This document shows, piece after piece, positions 31,260 through 35,190 of a stretch of DNA of 35,190 nt. This stretch comes from CAZAEL01 sp964484135 (GTDB lineage: Bacteria; Elusimicrobiota; Elusimicrobia; FEN-1173), in assembly GCA_964484135.1 (NCBI GenBank), contig CAZAEL010000026.1, positions 1 through 35,190 on the forward strand, read 5' to 3'. Position 1 is the first letter of the stretch. Each line of letters starts with the position of its first letter. Both the position numbers and the translations under genes were made by a program. Below the pieces are notes generated by a model that ran no database searches, was not told the DNA's origin, and saw only the letters and a list, made by a program, of their open reading frames with translations.

Positions 31260-32738
31260 ATGGGAACGCCCGCCATCCTCCTCTGTTATTCCAGGAACAC
31301 CCCCTATTCCTACGAGGCCCACACCCCGCTCTCCATCCTGGCCCTGGGGACTTACCTGGAAAGCCAGGGGGTCGCCATCGAATACTTCGACGAACGGCTC
31401 CATCCCCCGTCCCGTTTCCGAGACCTGCTCCGCGGCGAACCGCCGGCCGTGGGGTTTTCCGTCATCGGCGGCCATCAGATCGCCTCCGCGGCCCGGCTCT
31501 CGCGGGCCGTCCGCCGTCTTTCTCCGCGGTCCAAAATCGTCTGGGGCGGCATCGAACCGACCACCCTCGCCCACGAGACCCTGCGGGAAGAATTCGTCGA
31601 TTACGTCGTCATGGGAGAGGGCGAACGCCCGCTTCAGCTGCTTCTGTCCCATCTGTGCCGGGGCACGCCTCCGCTCGCCTCCATCCCGGGCCTGGGACAC
31701 AAGGGAGACGGAGACATCACCCTCAACCCGCCGGGCATCCCTCTGGACATCAACGAGCTTCCCTTCGTGTACCAAGGAAAAGCCCTGGACATGCTGCGCC
31801 TGTATAACGCCAGGAGCACGGTGCGCGAAATGTCGGGGTACGAAGCCTCCCGGGGATGCCCCTTCCTGTGCGAGTTCTGCTACAGCCCCAACTTCAACAA
31901 AGAAAACACCCGCACGAAATCGCTTGAAAAGATCGCGGGCGAACTGGCCTCCCTGCGGCGGCTGGGCGTGGAGGAGATCGACATTTACGACGACACCCTC
32001 CTGGGAGCCCAGCAACGGAATTTCCCCCGCTTCTTCGAATTGCTCCGAGAAAACGGGATCCGCTGGATCGGGAACCTGCGGATCAACATGCTGACGGAAG
32101 AACTGGTCAAAAAAATGGAGGCCTCCGGCTGCAAATGGATCTATTTCGGGATCGAGTCGAACGACGACGCGACGCTCAGAAAGATGAAAAAAGGGATCAC
32201 CGCGGAGCAGATCTACGCCGGCATCCACATCATGCGCAAAAGCCGGGTTTCCACCGTCTACTCCGTCATCCTGGGTCTTCCCATCGAAGGGGAAGAATCG
32301 AAGATCGGCCGCTACCTGGACTTCGTCCGCGAAATACATGCCCTGCACCCATCGGCCGAGATCCAGGTGCAGTCCTACGTCCCGCTGCCGGGCACCCCCC
32401 TTTACCCCCAGGCCGTCCGCCTGGGATTTCGCCCCCCCAGCCGCCTCCTGGACTGGGCCAACCACGACCACTTCACGACCGTCAACCCATGGCTGGCAAA
32501 ACCCACGCTGACGCGCAAAATCTATCTCACTTCCTTCCTGGCGTACCGCTACAAGAGGCATCTGTCCCACTTCCCGATCAAACTGGCCGCCTACCCCCTT
32601 CACAAACTCTCGCTCCTGCGGATTCGCATGCGTTGGTTCGGGCTCTATTTTGAAAGCTGTTTATACAGGGCGTACCTCCGGCTCTCCAAGGTCTGGAACG
32701 CCGCCTATCACGGCTGGCGGTCCTTCTCAACGCCGTAG
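31260..32738 (+). CDS. B12-binding-domain radical SAM protein
   Basis: The 492-residue protein starts MGTPAILLCYSRNTPYSYEA and has a cobalamin-binding-like domain to about 150 (LSILALGTYLESQGVAIEYFDE, VWGGIEPTTLAHE, YVVMGEGERPL). The radical SAM core has C200, C204 and C207 in SRGCPFLCEFC; EIDIYDDTLLG, YFGIESNDDATLRKMKKGI and VILGLPIEGEE are the following barrel motifs. A basic and partly hydrophobic tail of about 90 residues could meet the membrane, as in the 416-1951 protein. The ATG at 31260 begins at the conserved domain; upstream in-frame sequence overlaps the glycosyltransferase gene and is Pro/Arg-rich. Pairing with a membrane glycosyltransferase suggests action on a lipid or glycolipid; the substrate is unknown. 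Confidence 0.88.
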   Translation: MGTPAILLCYSRNTPYSYEAHTPLSILALGTYLESQGVAIEYFDERLHPPSRFRDLLRGEPPAVGFSVIGGHQIASAARLSRAVRRLSPRSKIVWGGIEPTTLAHETLREEFVDYVVMGEGERPLQLLLSHLCRGTPPLASIPGLGHKGDGDITLNPPGIPLDINELPFVYQGKALDMLRLYNARSTVREMSGYEASRGCPFLCEFCYSPNFNKENTRTKSLEKIAGELASLRRLGVEEIDIYDDTLLGAQQRNFPRFFELLRENGIRWIGNLRINMLTEELVKKMEASGCKWIYFGIESNDDATLRKMKKGITAEQIYAGIHIMRKSRVSTVYSVILGLPIEGEESKIGRYLDFVREIHALHPSAEIQVQSYVPLPGTPLYPQAVRLGFRPPSRLLDWANHDHFTTVNPWLAKPTLTRKIYLTSFLAYRYKRHLSHFPIKLAAYPLHKLSLLRIRMRWFGLYFESCLYRAYLRLSKVWNAAYHGWRSFSTP

Positions 32739-32762
32739 ACCGCCGTCCGCGCGGAAATCGTC

Positions 32763-32791
32763 TTGTAATTCCCACAGAGGCGCGCTACAAT
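32763..32791 (+). promoter_or_regulatory. promoter for the pentapeptide-TPR gene
   Basis: TTGTAA (32763-32768), 17 bases, TACAAT (32786-32791). The predicted first base is near 32798, just before the in-frame TAA at 32799 that limits the coding frame, so it is well placed for the long gene that follows. Confidence 0.55.
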
Positions 32792-32852
32792 GAAGCGATA
32801 AGAAAGGTCGGCAGGAATCCCGGACAAAACCCCTTTTTCCGCCCATAAAAAC

Positions 32853-35190
32853 TTGACCGCCGAATCCAAATCACGCCACGATTCCAAAACGATCTCCCTC
32901 GCCGGGGAGAACCTCGTCCGGGCGAAAATGCGCCACAAAGACCTGGCGGGCGTTTCCCTGGCCGGAGCGGACCTCACCGGAGCGGACCTCGCCCACGCCA
33001 AACTGGCAAACGCCGATCTTTCACACGCCCGCCTGGTCGCCGCCGACCTCTCCAACACGGACCTGACCGGGGCCGACCTGACGAACGCCGATCTGCGGGG
33101 CGCCAACCTCACGGACGCCCGACTGGAAAAAACGCGCTTCAACGGCGCCCAATTGAGGGGCGCGACCATGACCGGAAGGGACGTCAAACACTGCGCTTTT
33201 CGGAACGCCAAATTCAGGGGAAACACCCTTGAATTCGCGTGTTTCCTGGGATCGGATTTCACGGGAGCCGATTTCACGGGGGCGCACATGGGCTTTATCC
33301 GCCTCGTCAACTGCGTCCTGAACCAAGCGGACCTGCGGGGAGCGGACCTGCGAGGCGCCAGCCTGAAAGGTTCCGTGGTCAGATTGGCGGATTTTTCCGG
33401 GGCGCGTCTTGAAAAGGCCTCTTTGGACGGGGTGGACTTCTCCGAAACCCGCCTTCAGAACGCCGCCTTCACCCCGGGAAGATGGCTCACGGAAGACCGG
33501 CAAAGGATCCTTCGTTCAAAAGGGGCGCGCCTGATCCCCCGCAGATGGTTCTCCGGCCTGAAAAACCCCTTCGCCGGTGGACGGCGGACCGATGCGGCCC
33601 CCGATGCGACCGACTTCGTCCAGGCCGACGCGCGGAAAAGAAACTTTTCGGGGATGGATCTGAAGGCCCGGGATTTCACAAGGGCGAACCTTTCAGGGGC
33701 CATCCTCTCCGGGGCGAACCTTTCAGGGGCCATCCTGACGGGCGCAGACCTCACCGAAGCCGACCTTTCCGGAGCCGACCTGACAAAAGCGACCTTGGTC
33801 GGGGCGCAACTGAATGGGGCCGTTTTGAAAAGGACCACGCTGACGCACGCCTGCCTGGAAACAAAAGAAGCCCAGAAGGTCCGAATAGAACACTGCGACC
33901 TCAGACGCGCCTCTTTTGCCGGCATGGACCTTCAATTCCTGGAGTTTGAAGATTCAGACATCAGCGGAGCCGACTTCTCCGGCGCCGACCTCACGGGGGC
34001 CGCTTTCGTGCATTGCGACCTCTCCACGGCCGATTTTACGGGGGCGAACCTGCGGGGCGCTTTTCTGGAAAATTCCCTCGTCAAGAACGCCAATTTCAGC
34101 GCCGCAAACCTGAACGACGTCTCCGTCAAAAGGGTCGATTTTTCCGGCGCAAAAGTGCGGGGCGCCCGGTTTTGGTCGACCCACGGCCTCAGCGCCGAAG
34201 AAAGGACCCAGCTCCTGGAACACGGCGCCGATGTCTATTCCCCCCTCACCCTCAAAATGCGCCGGATCGGCGAGTGGATAGACCGAAGCCTCCCCCTCAA
34301 GCTGGCGCTGGTCCTTTTGGCCGTCGGCATTGCCCTGCGGCTTCATTGGGCCGCTTCGGACCCCTCCCATTGGACTTCCGCTCGTGTTCAAGAGAAAGCG
34401 CAAAGGGCGGCCGGCGCCGGGCGGTATGACGAGGCGCTGGAACTCTATAGAATTCTCATCGCGCGTCACGATAAAGAAGGCCGGCAAGAATTGTATCCTC
34501 GGCTTTCCGTGGCCGATATATATCGCCGGAAGAAGGAATTTGACAGGGCTTTTGCCATTTACAACGGCTTGAAAAATCAGGTCCTGACGGACGAGCAATG
34601 GGCCGACCTGCTGAATCAAATCGGCCAAACGCATCTGGAGTTCAACAACCCCGTGGAGGCGGCCAAACACTTCCGGACCGTCCTGGACAAGTTTTCGTCC
34701 GGCGCCAGCCCAAGGACGCTCTTGAGCGCCCGCATGGGCCTCATCCACATCCAAAAGCAGCGGGGCAAGCAGCGGGAGGCCCTCAAGGCCTATGAAGACC
34801 TCCTCCCCCTGTACAAAGATTTCCCGGACCAGCTCGCCGACATCCACCAGAGCATCGCACAGACGCACATGGAGCTCAACGACCCGGACGAGGCCGCCAA
34901 GCACTTCCGGACCATCCTCGACCGATTCCCCTCCACCCGCAACTTTTGGACCCTCTTCAACGCCCGCATGAGCCTCATCAACATCCTCAGGCAACAAGGC
35001 AAACGTGTCGAAGCCCTGAAAGCCTATCAGGACCTTTTGCCTCTCTACAGAGGCCTCCCCGACCAGCTCGCCGACATCCACCAGAGCATCGCACAGACGC
35101 ACATGGAGCTCAACGACCCGGACGAGGCCGCCAAGCACTTCCGGACCATCCTCGACCGATTCTCCTCCAGGGCCAACCCGGGGACCCTCT
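32853..35190 (+). CDS. pentapeptide-repeat / membrane helix / TPR protein, incomplete at the window edge
   Basis: A single frame is open from the TAA at 32799 to the end of the window, giving at least 779 residues. Two pentapeptide-repeat blocks, about 14-207 and 263-438, are built of A(D/N)LxG units such as LAGADLTGADLAHAKLANAD and LSGANLSGAILTGADLTEAD; each should fold as a right-handed quadrilateral beta-helix. A basic linker of about 55 residues separates them. A membrane helix follows (LKLALVLLAVGIALRLHW, about 481-500), then TPR-type helices with a 78-residue period (QLADIHQSIAQTHMELNDPD, EAAKHFRTILDRF). One side of the membrane thus carries the beta-helices and the other the TPR scaffold. 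TTG at 32853 is the first usual start and precedes the first repeat; an ATG at 32928 would cut into it, and an ATC at 32817 has a better-placed AAAGG. Function unknown. Confidence 0.8.
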   Translation, partial: MTAESKSRHDSKTISLAGENLVRAKMRHKDLAGVSLAGADLTGADLAHAKLANADLSHARLVAADLSNTDLTGADLTNADLRGANLTDARLEKTRFNGAQLRGATMTGRDVKHCAFRNAKFRGNTLEFACFLGSDFTGADFTGAHMGFIRLVNCVLNQADLRGADLRGASLKGSVVRLADFSGARLEKASLDGVDFSETRLQNAAFTPGRWLTEDRQRILRSKGARLIPRRWFSGLKNPFAGGRRTDAAPDATDFVQADARKRNFSGMDLKARDFTRANLSGAILSGANLSGAILTGADLTEADLSGADLTKATLVGAQLNGAVLKRTTLTHACLETKEAQKVRIEHCDLRRASFAGMDLQFLEFEDSDISGADFSGADLTGAAFVHCDLSTADFTGANLRGAFLENSLVKNANFSAANLNDVSVKRVDFSGAKVRGARFWSTHGLSAEERTQLLEHGADVYSPLTLKMRRIGEWIDRSLPLKLALVLLAVGIALRLHWAASDPSHWTSARVQEKAQRAAGAGRYDEALELYRILIARHDKEGRQELYPRLSVADIYRRKKEFDRAFAIYNGLKNQVLTDEQWADLLNQIGQTHLEFNNPVEAAKHFRTVLDKFSSGASPRTLLSARMGLIHIQKQRGKQREALKAYEDLLPLYKDFPDQLADIHQSIAQTHMELNDPDEAAKHFRTILDRFPSTRNFWTLFNARMSLINILRQQGKRVEALKAYQDLLPLYRGLPDQLADIHQSIAQTHMELNDPDEAAKHFRTILDRFSSRANPGTL
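34827..34928 (+). repeat. TPR-coding direct repeat, copy 1 (102 bp)
   Basis: These 102 bases are identical to 35061-35162, at a spacing of 234 bases (78 codons, in frame). A diverged third copy starts near 34593 with the same period. The flanking parts of each 234-base unit differ, so only the helix pair QLADIHQ to ILDRF is kept identical. Confidence 0.9.
35061..35162 (+). repeat. TPR-coding direct repeat, copy 2 (102 bp)
   Basis: Identical to 34827-34928, including all synonymous positions. Further copies may follow beyond the window edge. Confidence 0.9.

Noticed and set aside
32708..33310. 200-residue minus-strand frame rich in SAPVRSAP units
   Set aside because: This is the complement of the first pentapeptide block; the plus frame has the proper AxLxG pattern.
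32939..34170. Repetitive plus-strand region as a CRISPR array or satellite DNA
   Set aside because: The period is about 15 bases, always in frame, and codes for pentapeptide repeats; there are no constant repeats with unique spacers.
33954..35138. 394-residue antisense frame with internal repeats opposite the pentapeptide-TPR gene
   Set aside because: Its repeats mirror the TPR and pentapeptide repeats of the plus-strand gene, and it has no domain of its own. It is a shadow of a repetitive GC-rich coding sequence.

Overview
This is a GC-rich window from a diderm (outer-membrane) bacterium. A signal-peptide-bearing beta-barrel ending in Phe, a PorV-like barrel with LysM, a YbbAP-TesA set with a lipoprotein TesA, and an ExbB/TolQ-type protein all point to an envelope with an outer membrane. 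The mix of rplU-rpmA-obgE-proB, several B12-type radical SAM proteins, PorV and P13/DUF5683-like proteins fits an under-sampled phylum (something like Elusimicrobiota or Omnitrophota), but no gene fixes the taxonomy and this is a weak inference.

Layout. 1-8.1 kb: the end of a GT-C-type membrane protein (+), a radical SAM/B12 protein (+) with a strong promoter, then three paralogous GT-C-like membrane proteins and a peroxiredoxin-like protein, all on the minus strand. The first of these three runs head-on into the radical SAM gene. 8.1-13.9 kb (+): Mrp fused to DUF971, a CoA-binding protein, ybbA-ybbP-tesA, an unreported 43-residue basic protein, and tRNA-Ala(CGC) with a terminator. 13.9-19.4 kb (-): rplU-rpmA-obgE-proB followed by a second radical SAM/B12 protein, plus a four-helix-bundle protein upstream. 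19.4-20.6 kb: an AT-rich island with a near-consensus promoter driving an orphan ExbB/TolQ-like protein (+).

20.8-28.9 kb (-): the most distinctive region, eight tightly packed genes bounded by one clear promoter and one strong hairpin terminator. In order of transcription they are an outer-membrane beta-barrel, a P13-like membrane protein, a PorV barrel/coiled-coil/LysM fusion, a HATPase sensor with no histidine in its H-box, a degenerate receiver joined through a membrane helix to a beta-propeller, a PilZ protein with intact c-di-GMP motifs, a tail-anchored DUF155-like protein, and an intact OmpR-type response regulator. I read this as a candidate undescribed envelope-signalling system in which the usual His-Asp relay is broken at two points and c-di-GMP is a likely input.

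28.9-35.2 kb (+): from a divergent promoter pair come an AMMECR1 protein, a secreted HEXXH protein that seems to start at CTG, a family 2 glycosyltransferase and a third radical SAM/B12 protein. A separate promoter then drives a very long open frame that leaves the window: two pentapeptide-repeat blocks, one membrane helix, and a TPR array whose last two units share 102 identical bases.

Translation and transcription signals recur across the window. Several near-consensus -35/-10 pairs sit so close to the start codon that the mRNA would be leaderless or nearly so. Three genes for exported proteins have their start codon inside or beside a palindrome.
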